From: Ruminococcaceae bacterium UBA1320
Lineage (GTDB): Bacteria > Bacillota > Clostridia > Oscillospirales > Ethanoligenentaceae
Reading direction: 5' to 3'
DNA length: 26,173 bases
Assembly: GCA_002306975.1 (NCBI GenBank)
Contig: DBTI01000114.1
Span: 26,991-53,163, forward strand
Shown one piece after another: positions 1 through 7,419 of this stretch (positions are counted from its first letter, which is position 1; the number at the start of each line of letters is the position of its first letter). A program made the translations under genes and the position numbers. The notes below the pieces were generated by a model. That model was not told the DNA's origin, made no database searches, and saw nothing but the letters and a program-made list of their open reading frames with translations.

Positions 1-474
1 GCGATGGTTAACCTTGGCGGCATAATAAGTCCGTTTAACGCATGGCTCATTATGCGGGGAGTAGTGACGCTGCCGCTGCGAATGATACAACATAGCGAAA
101 GTGCGCTGAAAATTGCAAAATTTCTTGAAACAAGTCCGGCCGTTAAATTTGTTCATTACCCGGGTCTGAAAAGCCACCCCCAGCATGAAATTGCAAAACG
201 GCAGATGTCAATGTATTCAGGTATAATTGCCTTTGCGTTGAATGCTGATCCGGAAACCCACAACAAATTTATCAACTCACTTAAGGTTATCATTCCGGCT
301 GTGTCGCTTGGTCATGACGAAAGCCTTATTGTATTCACAGGGCCGGACGATGAGCGAAACCATTTCTACCCGCCGGAATTTGCGAAAGGGCATCTGCGGT
401 TCAGCGTCGGTCTTGAAGAATCAGCCGACCTTATTGCCGATATAAAGCAGGCACTTAAAAAGTGCGGCTTATGA
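1..474 (+). CDS. Cys/Met-metabolism PLP-dependent enzyme, C-terminal part (5' end outside window)
   Basis: The reading frame is open from base 1 and ends at TGA 472-474, so this is the last ~157 residues of a larger protein (family members are about 390-430 residues). The pattern NPFNAWL-like (here SPFNAWLIMRG), the 'VHYPGL..HPQHEIAKRQM' block and the terminal 'HLRFSVGLEESADLIADI' block are typical of the gamma-family enzymes: cystathionine gamma-synthase, cystathionine beta/gamma-lyase and methionine gamma-lyase. The PLP lysine lies upstream of the window. The remaining part does not decide between a lyase (releasing methanethiol or H2S) and a synthase. It runs in the opposite direction to the methionine-related gene string starting at metA, separated from it by the chemoreceptor gene, so shared sulfur metabolism is suggested but not proven. 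Confidence 0.85.
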   Translation, partial: AMVNLGGIISPFNAWLIMRGVVTLPLRMIQHSESALKIAKFLETSPAVKFVHYPGLKSHPQHEIAKRQMSMYSGIIAFALNADPETHNKFINSLKVIIPAVSLGHDESLIVFTGPDDERNHFYPPEFAKGHLRFSVGLEESADLIADIKQALKKCGL

Positions 475-535
475 TATAAACAGACAGTAGAGTTTTTATT
501 TCATAAAATTATAAGTTTGGAAGGGAGAGATTTTT

Positions 536-2032
536 ATGCCAGATACATATACTGTGCAGATTGACTTGCTTAACGGTCTTATAAAGGAAGTTTTAAACGG
601 TGGACATACCTGTCAGCTCGACAAAACAAGATTGGACGAGGCGCATTCCGAATTGTATCACAACATTTTAACGCTTATTGAAAATCAAAAGAATTACAAT
701 TTCGAAATTCAGGCTTCCACAAGCGAGATCCGTTCCGTTTCTGCTGAGCTTTCGGTCACACTTGATGAAAATCGATCCTTTTCAAGCGAACTTTTTTCAA
801 GCGCAAAGACGCTGAGTGAGTTAAACAGCATAAGCTTTAACAACACTTCGCAGTCGATTGAAAAGATACGTAATATGGTCAGTTACCTTTTAGACATCAA
901 AAGCTCATCCGAAAGGGCAAAAGAGTCAAACGTTAAAACCGGTCTTGAAATTGAAGAAGGGCTTTCACGGGTTTATAAAATCATAGAGCTTATCAACAAT
1001 ATCGAGCAGACAAGTAAAAAATCGGTGGAGCTTGTAGAAGAGTTTACAGGATTCACAAGCAAAATTTCGAGTATTTTAAAAACGGTGGACGATATTGCAA
1101 AGCAGACCGAAATTCTCGCATTCAACGCCACTGTAGAGTCAAGGCGGGCCGGAAATGAAGGCAGGGGCTTTGGCGTTATTGCCGGTGCCATCCGTGATCT
1201 TGCCGATAAGAGCAAGCATGAAGTCTCTTATATAGAAGATGTTGTTGAAAGTATAAATGAAGGAATAAAGGAGCTCAAGGAGAATATCAGCGCCGATTAC
1301 ACCAATGTTGCAGAGAGTGTGGATAACACAAAAACGATTGAATCAAGTTTCGGAAGGATTGAAAGCTCTTACGCACATGTCAGAAATGTAATTGACGAGG
1401 TCCTGACCATCTCAGAAGCGCAGAACAGGCTTGCGACAGAGATAACCGATGATATTACCGTTATCGAAAAAAATTCCACACAAGTCAATTCCGGCGTTGA
1501 CACCATCTACAAAAAACTTTATGAACAGCAGACCAGTATTGAAGGGTTAAACCGGTTAAGCCGCAGTCTGCTCAGTGCCTCAGGCAATCTTTCAAAGCTT
1601 TCAAGTCAATCGATTTTTGAAGAGGAATATGATACCGATGCTATTCAAAAAACATCGGCAGAATCCGTTTCGATCATGAAAAATGAAATTTTAAACCGGC
1701 ACGAAATTGCCCTTCTGAAAAAAGAGTCTTATGTAAGCGCTATAAACAGCGCAATGAATAAGCACGGTATCTTTGACACGGTTTGGGCAAACGACTATAA
1801 AGGCAGATTCATTTACTCCAATCCACCGGAACCGGAGGGCTTCACAAACGCCAGAGACCGTGAGTGGTTTAAAGAAACTATTTTGGGTAAAGAATATATT
1901 TCGCCGATTTATATTTCCGTCACAAACAAAAAGCCGTGCGTTACAGTATCGCTGCCAATTTACTCGCCGGATAACAGAATCGCCGGAGTGCTGTCTGCTG
2001 ACATAAAGCTCAGTGCTCCAAAATCGATTTAA
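536..2032 (+). CDS. Soluble methyl-accepting chemotaxis-type protein with C-terminal Cache/PDC-like sensor
   Basis: The 498-residue protein starts at ATG 536 behind a purine-rich AAGGGAGAG site. No hydrophobic membrane segment is visible. Residues ~40-380 are heptad-like and coiled-coil in character. The signalling tip lies at about residues 190-230, with 'EILAFNATVESRRAGNEGRG', the usual ILALNAAIEAARAGEEGRG motif in altered form (Asn, Arg, Gly-rich turn kept). Residues ~390-495 resemble one Cache/PDC sensor unit: 'GRFIYSNPP', 'ARDREWFKETI', 'YISPIYIS', 'KPCVTVSLPIY', 'AGVLSADI'. Cache domains are normally extracytoplasmic and N-terminal to the signalling part; here the order is reversed and the protein appears cytoplasmic. 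It probably signals to CheA/CheW in response to a small internal ligand. The ligand is unknown. Confidence 0.85.
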   Translation: MPDTYTVQIDLLNGLIKEVLNGGHTCQLDKTRLDEAHSELYHNILTLIENQKNYNFEIQASTSEIRSVSAELSVTLDENRSFSSELFSSAKTLSELNSISFNNTSQSIEKIRNMVSYLLDIKSSSERAKESNVKTGLEIEEGLSRVYKIIELINNIEQTSKKSVELVEEFTGFTSKISSILKTVDDIAKQTEILAFNATVESRRAGNEGRGFGVIAGAIRDLADKSKHEVSYIEDVVESINEGIKELKENISADYTNVAESVDNTKTIESSFGRIESSYAHVRNVIDEVLTISEAQNRLATEITDDITVIEKNSTQVNSGVDTIYKKLYEQQTSIEGLNRLSRSLLSASGNLSKLSSQSIFEEEYDTDAIQKTSAESVSIMKNEILNRHEIALLKKESYVSAINSAMNKHGIFDTVWANDYKGRFIYSNPPEPEGFTNARDREWFKETILGKEYISPIYISVTNKKPCVTVSLPIYSPDNRIAGVLSADIKLSAPKSI

Positions 2033-2043
2033 TAAACTGCATG

Positions 2044-2076
2044 AAAAAGCGGTAACCAAAGTGGTTACCGCTTTTT
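2044..2076. terminator. Two-way intrinsic terminator between chemoreceptor gene and metA
   Basis: A 14-bp stem (AAAAAGCGGTAACC with GGTTACCGCTTTTT) closes a five-base loop. A-runs on the 5' side and T-runs on the 3' side give a U-tract on both strands. It sits between the stop codons of the converging chemoreceptor gene (ends 2032) and metA (ends 2097) and can serve both. Confidence 0.85.
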
Positions 2077-2096
2077 ATTTGCAAGAAGAATAGCGC

Positions 2097-3017
2097 TTAT
2101 TTATTCAGATCATAAAGATCATAGGGTGTCTGCTGATATACAAAGTAGTTAAGCCAGTTTGCGAACAACAGGTTGGCATGGCTTCTCCATCGCATAACAG
2201 GGGCGTTTTCCGGGTTGCCGTCAATGTAATAGTTGCATGGTGCATTAATGTTAAGACCGGCCGCGATATCCCTACGGTACTCTTTGTCGAGTGTATATCG
2301 ATCATATTCCGAATGACCGGAAACAAAAAAGCGGCGTTCACTTCTGTCTGCTACAATATAAGCGCCCGCCTCGTCAGAAATTGAAAGCAACTCAAGCTCA
2401 GGCACTTTGTCAATTTTTTCTGGATTATTACCGGTATAGCGTGAATGCGGCGCCCAAAATTCATCATCGAAACCTCTTGCTAAAGGGTGTGTAAGAGAAA
2501 GCAGTCGGTGCTTATAAATTCCCGATAGCTTGTGGGGCAGCATGAATTTATCAATTCCATAATGATGATACAATCCGGCTTGAGCACCCCAGCATATGTG
2601 CAGAGTTGACCAAACATTTTTAGTTGACCAATCAAGAATTTGGCAAAGTTCCGACCAATAATCCACATCCTCAAACGCCAGTTGTTCAACAGGCGCGCCC
2701 GTTATGATCAGACCATCATACCGGTTTGATTTAAGCTCATCGAAAGTTTTATAAAACTTTAAAAGATATTCCGCCGAAACATTTTTCGACGTATGCATTT
2801 TTGTCTTGAACAGTTCAATCTCAACTTGAAGAGGAGTATTTCCTAAAAGGCGCAATAACTGCGTCTCTGTTTCAACTTTTGTTGGCATAAGATTCAGTAT
2901 GAGAATCTTTAGTGCACGGATATCCTGCCTTTTTGCCCTGCTGTCAGGCATCACGAATATGTTTTCCTTTTCAAGCACCTTTATTGCGGGAAGTCCTTCG
3001 GGAACAGTTATAGGCAT
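2097..3017 (-). CDS. metA: Homoserine O-acetyltransferase of the MetA type
   Basis: The 306-residue protein has the full length of the MetA family, which acylates L-homoserine as the first committed step of methionine synthesis. The nucleophile is Cys142 in 'STLHICWGAQAG', and the His235/Glu237 pair is in 'SGHSEYDRY'. Residue 111, in 'TGAPVEQL', is Glu. In characterised MetA enzymes Glu at 111 goes with acetyl-CoA use and Gly (as in E. coli) with succinyl-CoA use, so I predict the acetyltransferase activity, which matches the O-acetylhomoserine sulfhydrylase (metY) upstream. The ATG at 3015-3017 follows GGAGGTG at good spacing. It lies 198 bases after luxS in the same direction, separated by two terminator-like hairpins, so it may be attenuated or have its own promoter. 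Confidence 0.95.
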   Translation of the reverse strand: MPITVPEGLPAIKVLEKENIFVMPDSRAKRQDIRALKILILNLMPTKVETETQLLRLLGNTPLQVEIELFKTKMHTSKNVSAEYLLKFYKTFDELKSNRYDGLIITGAPVEQLAFEDVDYWSELCQILDWSTKNVWSTLHICWGAQAGLYHHYGIDKFMLPHKLSGIYKHRLLSLTHPLARGFDDEFWAPHSRYTGNNPEKIDKVPELELLSISDEAGAYIVADRSERRFFVSGHSEYDRYTLDKEYRRDIAAGLNINAPCNYYIDGNPENAPVMRWRSHANLLFANWLNYFVYQQTPYDLYDLNK

Positions 3018-3045
3018 GTTAATGCACCTCCATTATAAATAGTTG

Positions 3046-3081
3046 AAAAGACGGTAATCCACGTGGATACCGCCCTTTTTT
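3046..3081 (-). terminator. Terminator-like hairpin just upstream of metA
   Basis: CGGTA (3052-3056) plus TCCAC (3058-3062) pair with GTGGA (3063-3067) plus TACCG (3068-3072), with one bulged A; flanking A/T runs extend the stem. On the - strand the hairpin is followed by CTTTTC, about 30 bases before the metA start. It may be a terminator or an attenuator. The T-run on the + strand is longer, but no + strand gene enters this region. Confidence 0.5.
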
Positions 3082-3119
3082 TACAATAATCCAAAGAAAC
3101 CTGTTATAACGATTTGAAA

Positions 3120-3173
3120 AAGAGGACTTGTTTTTTTCCCCCGCCTGCGGAGGAGGGAGAGAAACACCCTCTT
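3120..3173 (-). terminator. Long hairpin with T-run after luxS
   Basis: AAGAGG (3120-3125) pairs with CCTCTT (3168-3173). TGTTTTTTTCCC (3129-3140) pairs with GGGAGAGAAACA (3155-3166), with G-T pairs, and CCGCC-TGC-GG forms the tip. Read on the - strand it ends CCTCTTTTTC, a usable U-tract, and it lies 43 bases past the luxS stop. It resembles the hairpin at 21207-21256 in layout and may belong to a repeated palindromic element. Confidence 0.55.
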
Positions 3174-3215
3174 ACTTTAAAAATATAATTGATATAATAT
3201 TAATCACTAATAAAA

Positions 3216-3674
3216 TCAATACTCAAGGCTCTCGACTGTGACACTTTTCAACACTTCAAGGTAGCCTACGGCTTCACGCTGCGCGCCAACAAGATCCTGA
3301 TTAAGATAATTTCCGCATTCAGCGATAGCGGCGCCGGGTATATCGCCTTTAAAATCGGCAACAAAGCTGAATGCATTCTTAATAAGTTCGATTGCCGCAT
3401 TGTGTTCGAGATTGCGCGAAAGAAAATAAAAACCGGTACGGCAGCCCATAGGCCCAAAGTATATTATCTTTTCGGACTGATTGCTGTTTCTTAAATAGGT
3501 GGCGACAATGTGTTCTATCGTGTGCAGTGCTGCGTTGTCAAGATAATCTCCGGCATTCGGAACCTTGAAGCGCAAATCATATGTAGTTACATCGCCGTCA
3601 ATTCTTGAGATATACATACCCTTTTTTAGTGTAGTGTGATCAACCTGAAAACTCTTAATTAATTCTAACGCCAT
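3216..3674 (-). CDS. luxS: S-ribosylhomocysteine lyase (LuxS)
   Basis: LuxS splits S-ribosylhomocysteine into homocysteine and DPD, the precursor of autoinducer-2. The protein is 152 residues from the ATG at 3672-3674, normal for the family. The metal-binding set is complete: HTIEH (His51, Glu54, His55) and Cys120 in 'IAECGNYLNQDL'. The catalytic Cys78 is in 'GPMGCRTGFYF'. A GTG nine bases further upstream lies inside the GAGGTG ribosome binding site, so the ATG is the better start. It follows metY by 27 bases in the same operon. In this setting its main job is probably to return homocysteine from the activated methyl cycle to methionine synthesis; AI-2 signalling is possible but not shown. 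Confidence 0.97.
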   Translation of the reverse strand: MALELIKSFQVDHTTLKKGMYISRIDGDVTTYDLRFKVPNAGDYLDNAALHTIEHIVATYLRNSNQSEKIIYFGPMGCRTGFYFLSRNLEHNAAIELIKNAFSFVADFKGDIPGAAIAECGNYLNQDLVGAQREAVGYLEVLKSVTVESLEY

Positions 3675-3701
3675 TATTGACACCTCATTATAATATTTAT
3701 T

Positions 3702-5012
3702 TTAGAAAACCCGCTGGAACGCCTGGTCAAGATCGCCTATCAGGTCTTGCGCATCCTCAAGCCCGATTGATAGCCTTATTGTTTCCGGGGCAAGCTCCGA
3801 ACGCTTTTTTTCTTCCGCTGACAATTCCACATGAGTCGTATCCGCAACGTTGACAATGAGTGAACGGGCGTCGCCTATGTTTGTATGATAACTGAAAATC
3901 TTTAACGACTCGATAAATTTTCTCATTTCCCCGTTGCTTCCCTTGAAACCGAACGAGAAGACCGCGCCGGCTCCATGCGGCAGATACTTTGCCGCGAGCG
4001 CTTTTTGGCTGCTGCCTTCCGCCGACGGGTGGTTGACCCAAAGAACATGTTTGCTTTTTTCAAGATACTTAACAACTTTTTCAGTGCTTTCCACCTGTTT
4101 TTTCAAGCGTTCCGAAAGAGTTTCAATACCCAAAAGGATAAGATAAGCGTCAAACGGGGCAAGCAGCGCGCCAAGATAGTTTAAATAGACTGAACGTACA
4201 CGCGCGGTAAACGGCGCGTCGGGAAAGGTCTCGGCATAACTGCGTTCGCGTCCTGCCGCGTCACGCAGTGTGTAGTAAGGCTTTGTGAGATTGGGAAAAT
4301 TGCCGTTCTGCCAGTCAAACCCGCCTTTTTCAAGAATTAATCCGGCTATAGCATTTCCATGCCCGTTAAGCCCCTTTGTGCCGGAATAAACCACGATGTC
4401 CGCGCCAAATTCAAACGGATTCTGAAGGTACGGCGTCGCGATAGTATTATCAACGATTAAGGGCAAACCGTGCTTGTGGGCTATTTCCGAAAGCGGGATT
4501 AAATCTGCCACAACGGCGTTGGGATTGCTTATTGTTTCAACAAAAATAGCCTTTGTTTGAGGTTTTATGAATTTTTCAAAAGCCTGCGGGTTGTGCGGAT
4601 CATCCACTACGTCCACTTCAATGCCAAACTCGGGATAGACTTTTTTAAAGCTGTCTATGGTTCCGCCATACAACAGGGGAGTCGTCAGTATCCTTCCGCC
4701 GCCTCCGGCCACGTTAAGCATGGCATAGGCGAGCGCCGCCATGCCGGAGCTTACCGCAACAACACCGGCAGCACCGGAAATCACGGCTATTCTTTTTTCC
4801 AACGCCGCAACGGTGGGGTTTGCCACGCGCGAATAAATATAACCCACCTCAGTTTTTGAAAAAAGCCTGTCAGCCCTCGCCGTATCTCCCAAATCAAACG
4901 CTGCCGTCTGATAGATGGGAACGGCAACTGACAGATTGTTTTCCGCCGGATTATATCCGCCTCTGATTTTTAATGTATCAAATCCATAATCGTTTTCCGC
5001 CGTAACAAGCAC
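3702..5012 (-). CDS. metY: O-acetylhomoserine sulfhydrylase / aminocarboxypropyltransferase
   Basis: This PLP enzyme joins O-acetylhomoserine with sulfide to make homocysteine; some members also use methanethiol and give methionine directly. The 436 residues match the family (about 425-440). Visible marks are 'YSRVANPTVAALE' (~60-72), 'SSGMAALAYA' (~88), 'DNTIATPYLQNPFEFGAD' (~188) and the PLP lysine Lys213 in 'VYSGTKGLNGHG'. The long C-terminal half with 'RSLIVNVADTTHVEL' favours MetY over cystathionine gamma-synthase. The start is a GTG (5010-5012) with AAAAGGTGAGG just in front. It lies 41 bases after mtnK and 27 bases before luxS. Its substrate is the expected product of the MetA downstream, so the two form a direct-sulfhydrylation route. 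Confidence 0.93.
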   Translation of the reverse strand: MLVTAENDYGFDTLKIRGGYNPAENNLSVAVPIYQTAAFDLGDTARADRLFSKTEVGYIYSRVANPTVAALEKRIAVISGAAGVVAVSSGMAALAYAMLNVAGGGGRILTTPLLYGGTIDSFKKVYPEFGIEVDVVDDPHNPQAFEKFIKPQTKAIFVETISNPNAVVADLIPLSEIAHKHGLPLIVDNTIATPYLQNPFEFGADIVVYSGTKGLNGHGNAIAGLILEKGGFDWQNGNFPNLTKPYYTLRDAAGRERSYAETFPDAPFTARVRSVYLNYLGALLAPFDAYLILLGIETLSERLKKQVESTEKVVKYLEKSKHVLWVNHPSAEGSSQKALAAKYLPHGAGAVFSFGFKGSNGEMRKFIESLKIFSYHTNIGDARSLIVNVADTTHVELSAEEKKRSELAPETIRLSIGLEDAQDLIGDLDQAFQRVF

Positions 5013-5053
5013 CCCTCACCTTTTAAATTCTCTGCTTATCATTAATTTGTATA

Positions 5054-6286
5054 TCAGCGTTTCTTCTCAATTTCAGAAAGAATGTTCACAAAATCCTTTC
5101 CGGTTGAAATAAACTCACGTGAAAGAATAAGTTTCTTGCCTGCAAGCAGGCTTAGTTCTTCTGCGTGTACCCGCTTTGTTTTATCCTCTATTGATGTCAG
5201 GTCTTTTACATGTGCAATGCCAATCACTCTGCGGCAAAGTTCACAGCCTGCGTAACCCGCGGTGTCGGATAATATCCGCTTGAAATATTGCTCGCGGAAG
5301 CCGCTGTAGCAAGCGACCTTTTCAGTGGCCTTCTCGTCCCAAAGGCTACCCGCTTTTTCAAAGAAAAGGTCGATAATCTGTACGGTGGTATCGGTAAGCC
5401 ACTTTGTATATTCTTTTTGAGCGGTTTTATCTTCCATCGTTGCGTCGGCGTTCGCATAGGCAAAAATGAAGTTTGCGATAAGAAGACCTATGTCAAAGCC
5501 AGCCGGACCGAACAGCGTAAATTCCGAGTCAAAAACCTTGGTGGAATCGGGCTTGACAAAGATAGAGCCGGTATGCAGATCGCCGTGGAGCAATGACTGC
5601 GAATGTGTCATAAAATCAAATTTCAGCTTTGCCGTTTCCAATTTCAGCTTTTCGTCAGCCCAGATTTCTTTTTTTACAAAATCATGAACAGGTTCAAGAA
5701 CATCATTGCGCGGGCAGTCGTAAAACGGTTCGGTAAAGACAAGGTCTTCGGTTATCTCATCAAGAATAGGATTCGTAAACTGCTTTACAAGCTCCTTTTT
5801 CTCCTTGTGGTCAAGCACAACATCAGAGGTGAGAAGCAGGGAATTGGCAAGATAAGTAGAAATGTCGTCTGCAAATCGCGGCAGCTTTTTGTGATCCAAA
5901 AGAGCGGCACGCAAAATCTGATGGTCGGAAAGGTCATCCATTACAAAGCAGTTCATTACCGGGTCGTGGAAATAGACTGCGGGAACAATTCCCGGTGACA
6001 GCCTGTGCAATAGTGTCAGCAGATCGCTTTCAATGCGGTTGCGATAGGTGGGCACCTTAAATTCATCAGAAATGCGGGCAACAGGACCCGCTTGCTTGAT
6101 AATAAACGAGCGCCCGCTTATTTTATCCCTAACCTTGAAAACATAATTCATATTGCCATCGCCGATTTCAGCCGCTTCAAGTTCGGCGTCTTTATTAAAA
6201 TAATCTGATTTTTGTTTTATGTATGAAATGGCGTCTTCCGGTGTTAAAGTGAAGTATTCTTTTTCAAAATCAGGCATCGTCGTCAT
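5054..6286 (-). CDS. mtnK: S-methyl-5-thioribose kinase
   Basis: MtnK phosphorylates methylthioribose, from methylthioadenosine breakdown, to methylthioribose-1-phosphate using ATP. The 410-residue length fits. Marks of the family and of the wider aminoglycoside-kinase-like fold are 'DGNMNYVFKV' near residue 45, 'FIIKQAGP' (ATP lysine) near 65, 'SLLHGDLHTGSIFV' (catalytic Asp) near 235 and 'TKVFDSEFTLFGPAGFDIG' (metal Asp) near 250. Two start codons (6286 and 6277) share a GGAAAGAGAG site; the first is used here. It sits between a UroD-type methyltransferase and metY. No mtnA, mtnN or aldolase gene is in the window, so the rest of the salvage path must be elsewhere. It points to recycling of methylthio groups as part of this operon's job. 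Confidence 0.93.
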   Translation of the reverse strand: MTTMPDFEKEYFTLTPEDAISYIKQKSDYFNKDAELEAAEIGDGNMNYVFKVRDKISGRSFIIKQAGPVARISDEFKVPTYRNRIESDLLTLLHRLSPGIVPAVYFHDPVMNCFVMDDLSDHQILRAALLDHKKLPRFADDISTYLANSLLLTSDVVLDHKEKKELVKQFTNPILDEITEDLVFTEPFYDCPRNDVLEPVHDFVKKEIWADEKLKLETAKLKFDFMTHSQSLLHGDLHTGSIFVKPDSTKVFDSEFTLFGPAGFDIGLLIANFIFAYANADATMEDKTAQKEYTKWLTDTTVQIIDLFFEKAGSLWDEKATEKVACYSGFREQYFKRILSDTAGYAGCELCRRVIGIAHVKDLTSIEDKTKRVHAEELSLLAGKKLILSREFISTGKDFVNILSEIEKKR

Positions 6287-6357
6287 CTCTCTTTCCGGTT
6301 TTTCTTTGCCGCAATTTTCACAGGCAGTGCGGCACCTGAACTTGGCTTTCTTAAAGA

Positions 6358-7392
6358 TTACTCCGCCATGGCATAATTGGCGCGATTCGCGTTGGCAAAA
6401 GCCTTTATATTTTCATAAGGCAGACCCGGCGCAAGGTCACAGCCGGGCATCAGTACAAAACCGCGGTTGCCGCCCTGCTCGATACATCGTTCGGCTTCGC
6501 GCATTATTTTCTGCGGCGTGCCAAACTTGAATGCCTCAACAGGGTCGGCGTTTCCGGCAATGCATATGCGGTCACCTACCGTTTTTTTAACAAAAGAGAG
6601 ATCCATTTTTGTGTCGACCGATAAACAGCTGATGCCGATATCCGCCAAATCTTCAAGCCTGTCGGCTATATTTCCGCAGATGTGCAGCATTACGGGTTTT
6701 GACTGCTTTTTCATTTCGTCAACGATTTTTTTAAGGTAGGGAAGGGCGAAGCGGTTAAAATGCTTTTTAGAAATTATGTCGCCGGAAGACGTCGGGTCGG
6801 CTATTACAATTCCGTCGGCGTTTCCTTCCCGGATCATCGCCTTAAAATAAGAAAGCGCTACCTCTGTTGTAAAATTCAAAAGCTCCTCTGCAAAACCCGT
6901 ATCCTTGTAAAGCGCCCGCGAAAAATTCTCGAGCCCGAATAGTTGACCGGCAAGTGTAAAAGGCCCGCGGCCGTTGCCGAGCAGCATTCGATCACCGTTA
7001 AAAATTTTTGCCATATACCCGGCGGTTTCTACAAGACTGTGAACATCGGGATCGGCGATTACCATATCGGGCGAAATGCGTTTTAAATCATCCTTAGACA
7101 CGAGCGGTTCGGTTAAAATAACCGGAAATCCTTGCTTGTTATATTCAACACCGCCGCCCAGTGCCTTTATAAACAGGGCGGTGGCACCGGTGCCGGCCGT
7201 CACAATATCGGCGTCAAACTCTTCGCTTGACTCAGCAAAAATCTGAGCGGCTCGCTCCGGCGCTTTAATAAGCGTTTTATACGTATTTCCAGAGTAGGCG
7301 ATTTGCCAGCTGCCGCCTAGAAATAAACACATGGGAATTTTATCATTAGGTTCATGATTAAAGGCGTTAAAAGCCCTTTGCTTACTGTTCAC
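6358..7392 (-). CDS. UroD/MtaA/CmuA-family corrinoid-linked methyltransferase (paralog 1)
   Basis: A 344-residue protein of the uroporphyrinogen decarboxylase-like superfamily, in the branch that moves methyl groups to or from corrinoid proteins. It carries the zinc site of this branch: His237 and Cys239 in 'VMLHICGN' and Cys318 in 'FVLMPGCDLAPG'. True HemE lacks this site and no heme genes are nearby. The start is GTG 7390-7392 behind AAGGGGG; a TTG 24 bases upstream would lie before that site and would break the alignment with the paralog at 12997. It is clearly paralogous to that gene (shared CLFLGGSW/CIFLGGSW, 'LAGQ.(F/Y)GLENFSRALYKD', 'SKKHF..FALPYL'). It lies 27 bases after the reactivator gene. 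The substrate is unknown; it could take methyl from a donor or give it to a thiol such as homocysteine. Confidence 0.85.
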   Translation of the reverse strand: MNSKQRAFNAFNHEPNDKIPMCLFLGGSWQIAYSGNTYKTLIKAPERAAQIFAESSEEFDADIVTAGTGATALFIKALGGGVEYNKQGFPVILTEPLVSKDDLKRISPDMVIADPDVHSLVETAGYMAKIFNGDRMLLGNGRGPFTLAGQLFGLENFSRALYKDTGFAEELLNFTTEVALSYFKAMIREGNADGIVIADPTSSGDIISKKHFNRFALPYLKKIVDEMKKQSKPVMLHICGNIADRLEDLADIGISCLSVDTKMDLSFVKKTVGDRICIAGNADPVEAFKFGTPQKIMREAERCIEQGGNRGFVLMPGCDLAPGLPYENIKAFANANRANYAMAE

Positions 7393-7419
7393 CGGTTGTT
7401 CCCCCTTCCCCCGCAAATC

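Noticed and set aside
3675..3683. GTG upstream start for luxS
   Set aside because: It falls inside the GAGGTG ribosome binding site of the ATG at 3674.
5288..5998. Overlapping + strand open frames opposite mtnK
   Set aside because: Shadows of the mtnK codons; no start signals and no recognisable domains.
7393..7416. TTG upstream start for the UroD paralog 1 gene
   Set aside because: It lies before the AAGGGGG site and adds residues absent from the paralog at 12997.
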